A stretch of DNA of 64,000 nucleotides from Anaerotruncus sp. (GTDB lineage Bacteria > Bacillota > Clostridia > Oscillospirales > Acutalibacteraceae). Below, one piece after another: positions 30,851 to 41,709 of the stretch. The position numbers and the translations under genes are program-made. The notes beneath the pieces are model-generated. The model had not been told where the DNA came from. It did no database searches and saw only the letters and a program-made list of their open reading frames with translations. The stretch lies in the NCBI GenBank assembly GCA_022009795.1, contig CP091724.1, positions 1,029,501 to 1,093,500 of the forward strand, read 5' to 3'. Numbering within the stretch: position 1 is the stretch's first letter; each line of letters opens with the position of its first letter.

Positions 30851-31200
30851 AATTCCTCCTCCGAATCATAAACGCGGCGTGCGATTGCCCAATAAAAGCA
30901 AAGCTCGCCGCCCACGGTCACGCGCTCTTTCTTTTTAAAAATAAACTTATCGTTGCCGTAAATCAGCACAGCGTTGTCCGAAAGGGCGCATATATCATGG
31001 TCATACGGGCCCACATATGTGAAATAATCGGGGCACACCTCGCCGACGGGCGTTTGATTCGGCTCAAAATTTGATTTGTTGCTTCGCCACTTTTGCGCCA
31101 CCACGGCATAAAACGGTGCGGAAACCCACTCACCCTCGGCAAGATAAACCTGCTTGCCCGTTTTCACAAGCCCTTTTTTAACGGTTTCACAAACGCTCAC
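30847..31200 (-). CDS. Phage head closure-like protein
   Basis: 117 residues from GTG 31200 (GGAGG seven bases upstream): VSVCETVKKGLVKTGKQVYL and on, ending ARRVYDSEEEL. Position between the connector and joining genes suggests a head-completion protein (XkdI-like position). Assigned by gene order. Confidence 0.5.
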   Translation of the reverse strand: MSVCETVKKGLVKTGKQVYLAEGEWVSAPFYAVVAQKWRSNKSNFEPNQTPVGEVCPDYFTYVGPYDHDICALSDNAVLIYGNDKFIFKKKERVTVGGELCFYWAIARRVYDSEEEL

Positions 31201-31202
31201 GG

Positions 31203-31563
31203 CTACACCTCCACAAACGCAAAGCCATCGTCCTTTAAATAGGCAGCGGCGCCCTGCTTTGCCAAATCGAGGATTTCCTTTGCACGCGCGCTTTTGCTTG
31301 GCATGCCGGCGATTGTTACATCTCCGGCGGTAAAAGACGTAAAGTCGTCGGAAGTCTCTTGCGTTATGCAAATTGCATAATAAGCCCTTGCCGCGGCAAG
31401 AAAAATCAGCTGAGTGCTTTCCGACTCGCCGATCGGCGCAGCCTCGGCTTCAACGCCCCTGCATGCATATTCGATTATTTTTTCATAATCTTTTTCAAAT
31501 CCGCTTTCAAAGCTGCCCAATTCTTTTTATGCAGGCAATAACATTTTGCTTGTTAAGCAGCAT
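31203..31563 (-). CDS. Phage connector (gp6/XkdH-like)
   Basis: About 120 residues. It starts MLLNKQNVIACIKELGSF at 31563, one base after the capsid gene stop. One A-run shift near 31527 joins the N-terminus to the alpha-helical body (YACRGVEAEAAPIGESESTQ, then AARAYYAICITQ). This helical pattern just after the capsid is typical of head-tail connector proteins. Confidence 0.6.
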
Positions 31564-31564
31564 A

Positions 31565-32561
31565 TCATCCACCGAAGCTGCAGCCGAGCGTTGCTTTTTC
31601 ATCAAGCAAAGAGAAACCGGTTGTAACGGTGATAGAAGCTCTTTCAAGCTGGCGGTCGATAAGCTTATCGTATTCGGTTACAACGCCGCCTGCCTGCACT
31701 TTTTCAACTGCTGCGTTTTTATCAAGCACAAAAATGGAGTTATCCGGCATATCGTCGTATTTAAGCAAATCCGCACCGAGCGGAGTAATAAGCTTGCCTG
31801 TGGCATGGAAATTCAGCCCTGCGTTTGAATCCTTAAATTCCGCCATATTCATAATCGCTTTATATTGATCCGACGCCGCGACAACGGTTGTCATTTTATA
31901 CGGTGAAAGCTCAAGCCACATTTCAACAAGATCGGAATATGTAGGCGGATTTTTCTTTGCACTCATAGTATTTGTGCTGCCGTAAAGAATTGTTTCGATT
32001 GCGTCAACATATTGGCTTGTTGCAATATGAGCGCCGAGCTGCTTCATAATAAGGGTGAAAAGATCAAGCTTTTGATACTTGATTGCTTCATAAGAAGCCA
32101 CAAGCATTCTGCCCCTTTTGTGAAGCTTGGTGAGGTTATCGTTTGTTTTGATTTCCGTTTGCGGAATCAAAGCGCCCTCACCCACTGCGGCAAGTTCTTT
32201 ATCCGCCTTATCCGTTGCAAGCTGCACGGAGCGGTAATCGAGCGAATCGATAATCGTTGTGGTGGCAACCATCTTTGAAAGCACATCGTTTTCCTCCATG
32301 CCCTGTGCCACGGCTCTGCTGATATATTCGGGGAAAAGCGCTGCCGAATCCGTGCTGCTGAAAAAAATTTTTGAAACGCAGTCCGAATCCCTGCCGCTCA
32401 CTTTTTATATCAAATCTTTTAAGCTGCCTTTGATAGGCGTCAAGCCCTTCCAGCTCGGTGCCGATATAATTTTCGGAAGGGTCTATTTCCTCAAGCGAGG
32501 CCGTAAAGCCTTTTGTGGTTGAATAAAGTCCCTTATCAAGTTTAATATTATCAAATGCCAT
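31565..32561 (-). CDS. Major capsid protein (HK97 fold, XkdG-like)
   Basis: About 332 residues. The start MAFDNIKLDKGLYSTTKGF at 32561 is joined by a +1 shift near 32402 to the main part. The body has ALFPEYISRAVAQGMEEND, DSLDYRSVQLATDKADKELA, EGALIPQTEIKT and a C-terminal LERASITVTTGFSLLDEKAT. Position after the prohead protease and the E-loop-like charged region support the HK97-type capsid protein of PBSX-like phages. Confidence 0.8.
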
Positions 32562-32579
32562 AATTAAGTTCCTCCCTGA

Positions 32580-32943
32580 TTAAAGAATAATTCCTGCTTT
32601 TAAAGTTCTCACAGGCGCCGAAACAACAAGGCGCGGACACTTGCCTGTGCTTGCGCTTAATACGCCGCCTTTGCCGTCCGAAACCACATATTGATAGCCC
32701 GTTGCCGGAAATGCGGATGCGGAAGACATTGGCAATTCAATAAAGCCCTTAACCAAAAACGGAAACATGATCCTCGCAAACCGCAAGCACAACGCCCACA
32801 AATTCGCTGTTTGCATCCGCAAGCACGGCAGTGCCTTCGCTATCAAGCCTTATAAAATCGCCTTTATTAAGATTTTTTTATATGTTTTTAAAGGTAAGCA
32901 CCGTTTCGCCGATGCCCTTATATGAATAGTGATTGATGTTCAT
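32580..32943 (-). CDS. Capsid decoration-like phage protein
   Basis: About 118 residues. It starts MNINHYSYKGIGETVLTFKN at 32943 with AGGAGG upstream. Shifts near 32875 and 32770 break it. Beta-rich: KGDFIRLDSEGTAVLADAN, then VSVLVKGFIELP, and ends APVRTLKAGIIL. The short repeated-strand pattern between protease and capsid genes is that of head-decoration or DUF2190-like proteins. Function inferred. Confidence 0.5.
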
Positions 32944-32954
32944 AAAACTTCCTC

Positions 32955-33917
32955 CTAAATTTTAAATTTTCCGTTGTCTGCGCGCTTTGCTGTTTGTGCC
33001 CTTGCAAGCTGCGGAGCAGGCTTTGAATTTTCCGCCGCGCAGCCCTCAAAAGCGTTTTTAAAAGCAAAAAGTTCCTTTGCCGTCATAACCTGCGCAACAC
33101 TTTCGAATGCCGATTTGTCCATTTTTCGGCAGTGCTTTGCCGCACAGGCGCACAAGCTCGCCTATAATGCTTTTTTTCTGTATTCCCTGCCAAGCTCGGC
33201 GTCATCGCTCATATTATCAAGAAAGGCTTTTATTGATTCTGCCTGGCCGGAGGAAAGCGTTATTTCACCGCCGCCGGAAAGCATTTTTTTCAACATCGTC
33301 CTTTTCGGCAAGCCCGCCGAATGATTTTTTTCAACTCCTGCCTCTTTTTGAGCAGGCACGGCAACAAAGCTGAATTCATAAGCATCCGCAATTCCGTCAA
33401 GCACGGTAAAGCATTTTTTGCCGCCGTAGCTTTTTCCGGCAACATGGCCGCAATATTCGCGGCTTTTATCCTTGCCGCAAACGGAGCAAATTCTTTTTTC
33501 CGCACTGCATGAAACGGAAACCTCTTTCTTTATTCCCGCGTCAATATCCGTTATGAGCTGAGCCGTGGCTTCGCTTCTCACCATATAGGCTTTTGCGCGC
33601 AGAGTGTAAAAATCCTCGCCGTCTGCGGTTTTTCTGCCGGGAATCCGCTCCACACGGGTTTCAAAAATCCTTGCGCTTTGATCCTCCGCCCTCATGGAAT
33701 GGTTTTTTATTCCCGTTTTGCCCACAAATTGCTTTGCAAGCTCGTTTAGAGCGGCAACGGAAAATTTTTCATTATCCCTGTCCACATCGTTGTTGCAAAG
33801 GGAAACTTCAAACACATAAAGCTCATCCTTTTCAAAATCTCTGCGGGTGAATTTTCTTATTTTTTCGTAATCGGATTCTTCGGGTGTGTAGCCCTTTTCG
33901 ATAAATCCTTCTCTCAA
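32955..33917 (-). CDS. Prohead protease (XkdF-like) with zinc-binding insert
   Basis: About 320 residues. The N-terminus has VSLCNNDVDRDNEKFS and FVGKTGIKNHSMRAEDQSARI, typical of phage capsid-maturation proteases. A Cys/His cluster CSVCGKDKSREYCGHVAG looks like a zinc site. A +1 shift near 33168 separates the last 75 residues (FESVAQVMTAKELFAFKNAF and on), perhaps the scaffold part. The start overlaps the portal stop (ATGA). Confidence 0.75.
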
Positions 33918-35066
33918 TCGGAAACCTCCTTTTGATTTGCCGCGTTTTCCGCAGCGGCATTATCCGCCTGTGCATTATAAAGGCGAGCCTTTGCATGCTC
34001 CGTTTCATCCTGCAGGGTGATATCTGCCCATTTCACATTAACGGGCAACCAAACGGATTTAATATCCAAATATTTCCTTGCGATTTTTATAAGCACGGGG
34101 GTTATGACTTTTCTGTATGCTTTAAGCTCCGTGGTAAGCATATCCGCCTGCTGAATGCTCATTCGCTCCGTGGTGCTCCACGAAAGCCCAAGCATATACG
34201 GCGGCAGACCCGTTTTGGCAATGATTTGCTCCGTTAGCTGGCGCACGGGGATTTCGCTTGAAAGCACATTGTTATCGGCACCTATAACCTTAACGCTCAC
34301 ATCACCCACGGCAACAAAATCCTTAACGGAATCCTTGCTGCTCATGGCCTCCTGCCAAGCAGAGCAGATTTGCTTTGCCCTCGCCTGCGCGGAAACGGAA
34401 TCGGTGCCGTCTCCGCCCGGTTTATATGTTACGGCATACCGCAAATTCCCGGCGTGCTCCCAATTTTCGCCAATGGTGTTATAAACCGTAAGCAAAAATA
34501 TCGGCTATAAACGGCAATCCGCTCAAAAGGCTTGTGCCCGTTATCTCTCCGGGCTTCGGATTAAGCGCCGTAAACAAAATCAAATCCTGGCGGGCGATTT
34601 TTTCACTGCCGTTATAAAATTCAATGTCAAAGCCGTTTTCGGCGCGCTTAACTTCAAGCGTTGCAAGCTCGCCGTTATAAAGCGCGTAAAACCCGTTGTC
34701 ATCCGCAATCATTTCGCCGACGGCACTGCCGTAAGTAAGCAAATCGGATAAATAGGACGAAACAAATGCGTCAATGCCGATTTGATTGCCGCCAACATTT
34801 ATGCTTTCAAAAAAGCCGTTCAAATCCCTGTCAACGGCTTCATCGCCGGTTTCAAACTTAAAATCATTTACAAGCCGGATTATTTTTAACACGGCGGCGT
34901 CGATAATGGGCACGCTTTCACGAAGCGAAGCGTACACATGCCCGTTCGTGCCCAGCGGTGTGTATAATGCCACTCTGCCGAAGGGATGCCGCGCGCACGA
35001 GCCTGTTTGCACCGCCGCGGCTGAAATTTTTTCGCCGCCCGAATTTTTTTTGCTGAAAAGCCCCAA
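33914..35066 (-). CDS. Phage portal protein (XkdE-like)
   Basis: About 384 residues. It starts MGLFSKKNSGGEK at 35066. Key parts: RLVNDFKFETGDEAVDRDLN, LLTYGSAVGEMIADDNGFYA, then past a +1 shift near 34497 the segment TGLPPYMLGLSWSTTERMSI and the C-terminal Ala-rich tail NAQADNAAAENAANQKEVSD. The P-P-Y-M-L-G...E-R-M motif is common to PBSX-type portals. It forms the dodecameric DNA channel. Confidence 0.85.
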
Positions 35067-35070
35067 TGCC

Positions 35071-36339
35071 TCACATCCTTTCTACCGCAAAGGTGTAAAG
35101 TTCGCCGCCGTTTCCGCCGCCGTTTAAAACGGTGGAAACAAAATAGCGAATATCATCCATTGCGTGGTCGTTTTCTTTTTTCGGCGCATCTCTTTTTATT
35201 CCGTTATCCCATCTGTAAAGCGAAAATTCGCGAATGGTATCGGCGCAGCGGGGATAAAAAAAGATATTGCCGTTTTTAAGTGCCTGGCACACAAGGTTTA
35301 TTCCTCCGAGCACATCGTTTTGCGCTTTAACAACCCTGTATTTTCCGTGGCGGCGAACGGTTTGCGCAAAGCTGGCGGCAGAGGGGTCTATGATAAGCGC
35401 CTCAATTTTTCTGCCGCCCGCAAGAGCGCAGAGCTTATCGTAATATTCCTCATCCGTAAGCTGCAGCCCGGCATCGCGTGCGGAATGATAGTATTCATCT
35501 ATTCTGAACCATTTATCGCCGCATTTGCCCCACAGGCCAAGCGAAAAGGGATTCACCGTGCCGTAATCGCACGATAAATAATATTTTGAAAATTCGCCGT
35601 TTGCCTCGGCAATGTGCCTGTTTGCATCAAACATCGGATACACAAGTCCGTCTGCCGCCACCCATTTTCCGTCTATAAACCGCTCATAAAACGCGCCGCT
35701 GTAAAGGCTTTTATATCGGTTTATAACCGCCGGTGAAAGCGAAGGATTATCCTGCATGGTAAAATGAAGATAAAGCATGTTTTTTTGGTCTTTCTTCTTT
35801 ATCCATTCATTATAAAACCAGTGAAACGGGTGCTCCGGATTGCAATTAAACCAAAACTTTGAATTTTCAAGAGAGCATCTTGCAAGCGCCTGCTCAACAA
35901 AAGAGCGCGGCATAAGCGCCACCTCATCAAGCAAAACGCCGCCCAGGGTCATACCCTGAATAAGGGATGCGGAGGATTCATCCCTTCCGCCGAAAAGATA
36001 AAACCGATTCACCGCGCCGCCCTTTTCGATTTCAATGCAATTTCGGCTGATTTTAAAATCACAGTTAAACCCGAACGAGGAAAGAAGCGGCAGCAAAGGC
36101 GTTATCACATTTCGCCGCAAAGAGGAAACCGTTTTTCCGCAAAAGGCAAACGACGCTCCGCTGAAGCGGTAAAACGCCCAGCTCACAAACGAAATGCTCA
36201 TGCAAAGTGTTTTGCCGGATCTTACGGCACCGTCGCATATAATTCCGTTTTTATCCTTTGAGGGGCTGCCGTTGCACCACCAGGTGAGCACGGCAAGCTG
36301 CTTTTCGGAAAACGGCACAAAGCTATTCAACGGGATCAT
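35071..36339 (-). CDS. Phage terminase large subunit (PBSX type)
   Basis: Packaging motor and nuclease, 422 residues, intact. Walker A GAVRSGKT, Walker B GGVLLDEVAL, the FNCNPEHPFHWFY block and nuclease acids in SCDYGTVNPFS and LIIDPSAASF. The start MIPLNSFVPFSEKQLAVL at 36339 lies inside the end of the small terminase gene (17-bp overlap); the frame is open further upstream. Tells of headful-type packaging in PBSX relatives. Confidence 0.92.
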   Translation of the reverse strand: MIPLNSFVPFSEKQLAVLTWWCNGSPSKDKNGIICDGAVRSGKTLCMSISFVSWAFYRFSGASFAFCGKTVSSLRRNVITPLLPLLSSFGFNCDFKISRNCIEIEKGGAVNRFYLFGGRDESSASLIQGMTLGGVLLDEVALMPRSFVEQALARCSLENSKFWFNCNPEHPFHWFYNEWIKKKDQKNMLYLHFTMQDNPSLSPAVINRYKSLYSGAFYERFIDGKWVAADGLVYPMFDANRHIAEANGEFSKYYLSCDYGTVNPFSLGLWGKCGDKWFRIDEYYHSARDAGLQLTDEEYYDKLCALAGGRKIEALIIDPSAASFAQTVRRHGKYRVVKAQNDVLGGINLVCQALKNGNIFFYPRCADTIREFSLYRWDNGIKRDAPKKENDHAMDDIRYFVSTVLNGGGNGGELYTFAVERM

Positions 36340-36700
36340 CTCCCTGCGGCTTTGATATGCGTTTTGCGCTTTCCTCAAGGGCTCTGTAAAAGCTAAGCGG
36401 CTCAGAATGAGTTTCGCCGTCCAGCTCCGAAAGCTTTTCAAGAGCCTTAATTCGGTCAAAAAACTTAATTTCCATTCCGCCGCCCTTGGGCCGCTTGATT
36501 TCGCTGATGTTGTAAAGATCAAGCCCCGGCAGCTGCGAAAGTATATCACCCTCCTGAGCAAAAAGAAGAAGCACTGCGTCCTTTATCTCTCCGAAAGCAA
36601 GGCGCTTTAAGCCTTCGCGCACTTCATCTTTGGTTGTTTTTTTCTTTCTTGCCGTATAAATTCCTCCTTCAAAATTCTCGATTGCAAAAGCTGCTCTCAC
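36323..36700 (-). CDS. Phage terminase small subunit
   Basis: 125 residues, intact: YTARKKKTTKDEVREGLKRL, DAVLLLFAQEGDILSQLPGL, then GMEIKFFDRIKALEKLSELD. It overlaps the large subunit and has the size and helical pattern of small terminase subunits of PBSX-like phages. No regulator or integrase lies upstream; the next element on that side is the structured repeat. Confidence 0.7.
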   Translation of the reverse strand: MRAAFAIENFEGGIYTARKKKTTKDEVREGLKRLAFGEIKDAVLLLFAQEGDILSQLPGLDLYNISEIKRPKGGGMEIKFFDRIKALEKLSELDGETHSEPLSFYRALEESAKRISKPQGDDPVE

Positions 36701-36721
36701 CTATAGCCCGAACAGCGCAAA

Positions 36722-36749
36722 AAAATATAGCCTCAAAACGCTATATTTT
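36722..36749. promoter_or_regulatory. 10-bp inverted repeat upstream of the terminase genes
   Basis: AAAATATAGC-ctcaaaac-GCTATATTTT, perfect arms, 22 bp upstream of the small terminase start, followed by T runs on the plus strand. Operator or terminator; I cannot tell which. Confidence 0.45.
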
Positions 36750-36899
36750 TTTCAAAAAAAGTTGCAAAAAAAATTTTTTTATTCGGATTTTATGCATATT
36801 TTTTTGAAAAAAACGCCGATTGAAAAATATGCTTAAGAAATCAAACGCAACACGATTTTGTCGGCCTTTTTGCCTTCGGCTCGGCAAAAGGCATAAAAA

Positions 36900-37212
36900 G
36901 AGCAAAGGCATAAAGCCTTTGCTCCAGACTGTCGATAAAGCTCCCAAACCGCGCCGATAAAATAAATTAACCGCTTAATGCCTCCCGTGTGTAAAGGGAG
37001 GTTGGTGTGATTTATCGCACTCGGAGTGATTGTAAAAGTGCCGCAAATATCGAATTTGCGGCACTTTCGGCGTTTCTCGTTTTTTGCTCTGTCGAGGTAC
37101 CATCGTACATCTTCCTTCGCAAGAAAACGAAATTTAGAACCTTTCTCAACAGCCTGCAGCGTGTCGAAAATACTTTTTCAACACGCTGCAGCAAAGGCAA
37201 AAGCCTTTGCTC
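36900..37212. repeat. Structured intergenic repeat, copy B
   Basis: Same block order as copy A at 2343-2684. Core from AGACTGTCGATAAAG (36926) to CACGCTGCAG (37192), with CTCCC/GGGAG, GCACTCGGAGTGATT, a perfect 14-bp hairpin with loop ATCGA, GTACCATCGTAC and CGTGTCGAAA/TTTCAACACG. It is flanked on both sides by nearly the same local hairpin (AGCAAAGGC / GCCTTTGCT at 36900-36924 and 37191-37212), which differs from the flanking hairpin of copy A. Located between the phage block and the membrane-protein gene. Confidence 0.8.
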
Positions 37213-37242
37213 ATAATAAATTTAAAATCGCGTTTTATTCAA

Positions 37243-39111
37243 TTATCTTTCAACATTGCTTGCGGCAACAAATACACCGTTGCTTTCCTCTCCAGGAGTA
37301 ACGGTTACCGTGTCGCCCGCAGAAATAAGCAGCACATCCATGCAATCCTTGGCGGCAATATAGTAGTATTTGCCGTCTATTTCAAGGTAGTAATAAGTGT
37401 TGCCGTCGTTTACGCTTGTTTTAACGGATTCAACCTTGCCGGTGATTTTTCCGTTTTCCGCAGTTGACGCGCTTTGCTGATTGTCGCCCTGCTGTGTTGT
37501 TTGCGACTGACCGCCCGAAGCATTGTCGCTTACAAGATAATCGTCAACATTAACATCGCTGTCAATCTTGCCCTTATCCTTCATCGCCTGAACATAGTTT
37601 TCAACCGCTGCGTTGAGTGCTTTGGCGTCGCTCTTCATCTCATCAAGCAAGCCGGTGCCTACAATTGTTTTATCATCTAAATTAACAAGAGCATAGCCCT
37701 TAACCGTATTACTGTCGCCGTAGAGGCTCATGAAGTAGGTGGGCTGATTGTCTATGTCAAGCAAAATCGGGAATGTGGCGTAATATTTATAGTTTTGAAC
37801 CGCATCCTGCGCAGATTGCTGTGCGGAGACCTCAATAGCGCCGCCGTTTTGATAATATCTTGTTTCCTTGGTGCGCCTGTTGCTGAGAATGAAGCCGAAG
37901 TTTGAGGTGTCGCCCTCCGAAGAGGTTACACCGGTGTAAACCCAAATATCATCATCCATGGCAACATAGCCGTAACCGTCGGAAGCAACATTAACATCGT
38001 TTTGGAAAATAATAGAGTTCCAAAAGCCGTTTTGAAGTTTTCCGTAATAGTTATATTGCTGCAAAAGGAGAGTCGGCGAATAAACGGCGTCCACCCATTC
38101 AAGGTCTGAATTTGAACGAACCTCGTCTATATCATGATAAGTGCTTTTCGCCCGTGAGCGCGTCCGTAATAACAACGCCCTTAACATCCGTGCCGCCGAA
38201 AAGGCCGATGGTTTTATCAAGCACGGCGGTAATCCAATAAGGATGGCCGTCATCCGTGATTTCAAAATTCGGCGTATCCAAAAAGCGCGGTGGGATATTG
38301 AAATCTGATATGGCGGATAAGCTTTTTGTTGAAAAGCTCCGTGGGGCTGTATTTAATACTGCCGCCGAATTGCTCGTTGCAGTTCACAACGGTAACCTTT
38401 TGCGAAACAAGATCCACAATCATATAAGCCGGCAAGCCGTTTTTGGTGTTGTTTACCCATTTAAAGAAATTGGCGTATTCAAGATAGGCCACTCTTACGG
38501 GTCTGCCGTTGTAGTTCACCATTGTGGTGGTGTCCGAAACAACATATTGGCTCTTATATTCGGAAAGTGAGCCAAGCTGCTGATCGGCAAGAGTAAGCGC
38601 TCTTGATTCATCTATTCTGGGCACAGAGTCAATATCAATATCGCTGAAATCCGTTGCAAAATCGCTTGTTGTTATCGGCATCATTTTGCTGTATGATGAA
38701 GCTCTGAAAATCGTTGCGCCGAAAAGCCATCCGATAAGCATAACAACCACCAGCACCACGGCAATTGCGGCGGGCACGATTGCACGCCTTTTGATATATT
38801 CCCTGCGTTCTATTTTTATTTGCCTTGCAAATCAGCGCAAAAGGAAAACCATAAATAAAGCCAAAAATAAGAATTATAAAGGAATAAAGCTGAGTATCCT
38901 TAAAAATTCATTGCGGGCAACATAATATAATATGCGATGCCGCCGGCTATAATCGTGAGCAAAGTGGAAACAAGCAGCTTAATGCCGAGCTTTTTCCGGC
39001 TTTGTTATAACTTCAACCTCATCTTTTTTTAGGCCATTTGAATTTTTGATTTGAAATCGCCGATAACCTCGTCGGCATCGTAATCCATATTGGGCAATTT
39101 TTTTCGCTCAT
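37243..39111 (-). CDS. Large membrane-anchored protein, Tat/CvpA-like annotated family
   Basis: About 620 residues read across shifts near 39095, 39035, 39000, 38905, 38820 and 38260. The N-terminus MSEKKLPNMDYDADEVIGDF is cytoplasmic, then membrane segments (LLVSTLLTIIAGGIAYYIM; IAVVLVVVMLIGWLFGATI). A long exported part follows: DIDSVPRIDESRALTLADQQ, PVRVAYLEYANFFKWVNN, GDTSNFGFILSNRRTKETRY, TFPILLDIDNQPTYFMSLYG. A Ser/Gln-rich linker leads to a small OB-like domain (GKITGKVESVKTSVNDGNTY). Close relatives occur in many Clostridia under unhelpful names; function unknown. AGGAG precedes ATG 39111. Confidence 0.7.
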
Positions 39112-39267
39112 AAGCATTCTCCTGTTTTTTTAATGTGCACGGCAATCCGCGCATTTAAATTATAATAACATATGTTCTGTTATTATTCAACAAAAAAATA
39201 AGCTCCGCCGCAAAATTAACAATTTGCAGCGGAGCATTAAACCGTTTATTTTTAGTTATGCATTATT

Positions 39268-40242
39268 TTATGCTTGAGTGATGCCCTTAGATGATTTAAG
39301 GTATTCTGCAGATGCGGGATAAGTCAAATCATAAGAAATCTTAACAACCGCGCTCTTGTCCTTAATAACGGCAACATTTGCATGGTTAACTTCAACGTTA
39401 ACAGCCATGTGGTAATCTGCAGCAGTTACAGTTTTTGTTGCGGGATCGATTGTGATTGTGCCCGTACCGCCGGAATAGATAACCTTGCAGTTTTCTTCCG
39501 TTGTGCCGCTTGCCCATGAAAGAGCGGAGATAGAATCAACGGTTGCGCCGATATCGCCGAGAACCTCAAAGAAACGACCTTGAGAGTCAACGCCGCGCAA
39601 TGACATTGAGCCTTCCTTAGGAAGGATGGTAAGAACGATCTTGCCGTCCTGCTCTTTAACATTTGCAGCCAAGCAATCATCGGGAGTGAAATATGATGTT
39701 CTGAAATCAAATTCGCCCGGATCCGTATCGCTGCCGTTAGAGTTATCAAGCTTGGGATCTCTGTTGTTGCAGGGCGGAAGGCCGTATGTGCTTGCCTGGA
39801 ATAAGCTGTCTACGATGCCGGGAACGATACCGTTAATAACGGAATTTTCTTTGCCCTCGATAAGAACAGATTCTATTTTAAGCTTTTCTTCGCCGAGCAA
39901 AGAATAATATGTTTTTGCTTCGCCGTTTTCAGTGTAAGAAGCTGTTTGAGACTTTGTATTGTTATAGCACTCTACATAGTAGTTAACAACATCTTCAACC
40001 GTTTTGAATTCAACGCCGCCGTAAGTGCCGGCAACAAATTCATCAATAGTTACTTCGGACTGCTGCTCTCCCTCGGCGGAAGCATTTGCACCGCCGTTTT
40101 TATAAGTGCCGTCCTGAACCTCTTTGATAGCTTTGATTGTTCCGTTTGTTACATAATTGATCTTCGCGCAGCCTGCAAGAGCAAAAACGAAGGAAGCAAC
40201 GAGAACAACGCCAAGAATCTTTTTTTAATTGTTTTTCTTCAT
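39268..40242 (-). CDS. Lipoprotein of unknown function
   Basis: About 324 residues. Start MKKNN at 40242 and lipobox LAGC (VASFVFALAGCAKINYV); two A/T-run shifts near 40225 and 39905 are bridged. The exported part has VEFKTVEDVVNYYVECYNNT, then LLGEEKLKIESVLIEGKENS and beta-rich segments (IVLTILPKEGSMSLRGVDS; VAVIKDKSAVVKISYDLTYP). No known domain recognised. It is divergent from the zinc-ribbon gene and upstream of the large membrane protein. Confidence 0.7.
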
Positions 40243-40380
40243 TACTTTTTGGTACCCCTTTCAGTACGAACTAAGCATAACTAAATTGCTACTCTTTAAA
40301 TTTATTATAAATTCGTCAAAAAGTCAATACCAAAAATGGAAATTAGCCAAATTATTATTATTTCTTTAGCCTATATAGTG

Positions 40381-40410
40381 TTGTTATTTCAAATTTTTCT
40401 GTGTTATACT
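40381..40410 (+). promoter_or_regulatory. Promoter of the zinc-ribbon gene
   Basis: TTGTTA (40381-40386), 18 bp, TATACT (40405-40410), about 40 bp upstream of the ATG. Confidence 0.55.
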
Positions 40411-40450
40411 CGCATTAAACCTATATATTTGTTTGCGAGGTAAAAAAACA

Positions 40451-41160
40451 ATGAGATGTAAAAAAACTGCGGTTTTGATAATGAAGAAGGCAGATACATT
40501 TGCGAAAACTGCGGCTCGCCGCTTTATGATGAGGACAACGAAATCAACCCCGAAAGCGATGACGGCAACACCAAAATAATCCCCAATGTTTCGCAGCTTG
40601 ACGAAATCAATCAGCCCGCGCCTCAAAAAGGCACCCCGCTTAATGAAAACGATGAGGATGAAGAAAAGAAAAACAAACGCAATATCATTATTATAATAGT
40701 GCTTGCCGTTATTCTTGTGGCAATGATTGTGGGCATTGTTGTTTCCGCTTCCGTAAAAAATAAAAAAGAAACAACTACTCTGCCGTCAGCCTCCGTTTCA
40801 CAAACGACCGAGCTTTCAACAACAAAGCACACCACCGTTAAGTCCACCACAACCACAGAAAAAGAAACCACCACCGAATCCACCACCGAAAAAACAACGG
40901 AAAAAGAAACCACCACAAAAGCCGTTAAATATAATGTATATATAGATGTGGACGGCAACGGCTCCGTTTCGGGCGACGGCAACTACGAAAAAGGCAAAAA
41001 AGCTTCGCTTACGGCAACACCGGACGCAGGCTATAAATTCGACGGCTGGTACGATAACAAAACAGGCGAGCTTGTTGCCTCCGGCAGCAAATACACCGTT
41101 AATGTAAACGGTGATGTTAACCTCACCGCCAAATTCTCGGCAGCGGAGGTTGCACAATAA
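40451..41160 (+). CDS. Zinc-ribbon membrane protein with InlB B-repeat
   Basis: About 236 residues. An N-terminal zinc ribbon (CKNCGFDN then CENCGSPLYDED; one A-run shift at 40460) is followed by an acidic linker, one membrane segment (IIIIIVLAVILVAMIVGIVV), a Thr/Lys-rich stalk (repeats of TTTEKETTTESTTEKTTEKE) and one divergent InlB B-repeat near the end (YNVYIDVDGNGSVSGDG, LTATPDAGYKFDGWYDN). So the ribbon is cytoplasmic and the repeat is outside. The next gene begins at its stop codon (TAATG). Confidence 0.8.
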
Positions 41161-41594
41161 TGACAAAAGGCGAAATTGCAAAAAAGTACTTTGAATGCGG
41201 CAAAAACTGCTCGCAGGCTGTGGCGCTTGCTTTTTGCCCCGAAATGGGTCTGAGCGAGGAGCTCGTTGAAAGACAAACAATCGGCTTCGGCGGCGGAATG
41301 GGCAGAATGCGCGAGGTTTGCGGCACCGTTTCCGGGATGACATATGTTATTTCAAATCTTTACGGCGGCTGCGGCAGAGCAGCTGTTTATGCAATGGTGC
41401 AAGAGGTTGCAAAAAGATTTGAAGCGGAAAACGGCTCAATAATCTGCCGCGTTTTGCTTGGGCTTGATAAAAACGAGCGCCCTGCCCCCACTCCCGAAGC
41501 CAGAACGGCGGAATATTACAGAAAGCGCCCCTGCTCGGAGCTTTGCAAAATGGCGGCGGATATACTCGACGACTTTATTAAAAACCAAAAATAA
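41160..41594 (+). CDS. C_GCAxxG_C_C family redox-type protein
   Basis: 144 residues, intact. Conserved cysteines: KNCSQAVALAFCPEMGL, then GGGMGRMREVCGTVSG, LYGGCG, GSIICRVLL and RPCSELC, the spaced-Cys signature of the C_GCAxxG_C_C family. The central GCAxxG is here VCGTVSG. Redox or cluster-binding role is inferred. Translationally coupled to the zinc-ribbon gene. Confidence 0.8.
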   Translation: MTKGEIAKKYFECGKNCSQAVALAFCPEMGLSEELVERQTIGFGGGMGRMREVCGTVSGMTYVISNLYGGCGRAAVYAMVQEVAKRFEAENGSIICRVLLGLDKNERPAPTPEARTAEYYRKRPCSELCKMAADILDDFIKNQK

Positions 41595-41709
41595 CAAAAC
41601 TTTTTTTAACGCAAATCCAAATCGGATAATGCAAGAGCGCAAATTTTTCCTTTTCGCCCGCACCGTTCACAGTGTTTTGCGTAAATTTGCATATTATGCA
41701 AAAAAACTC

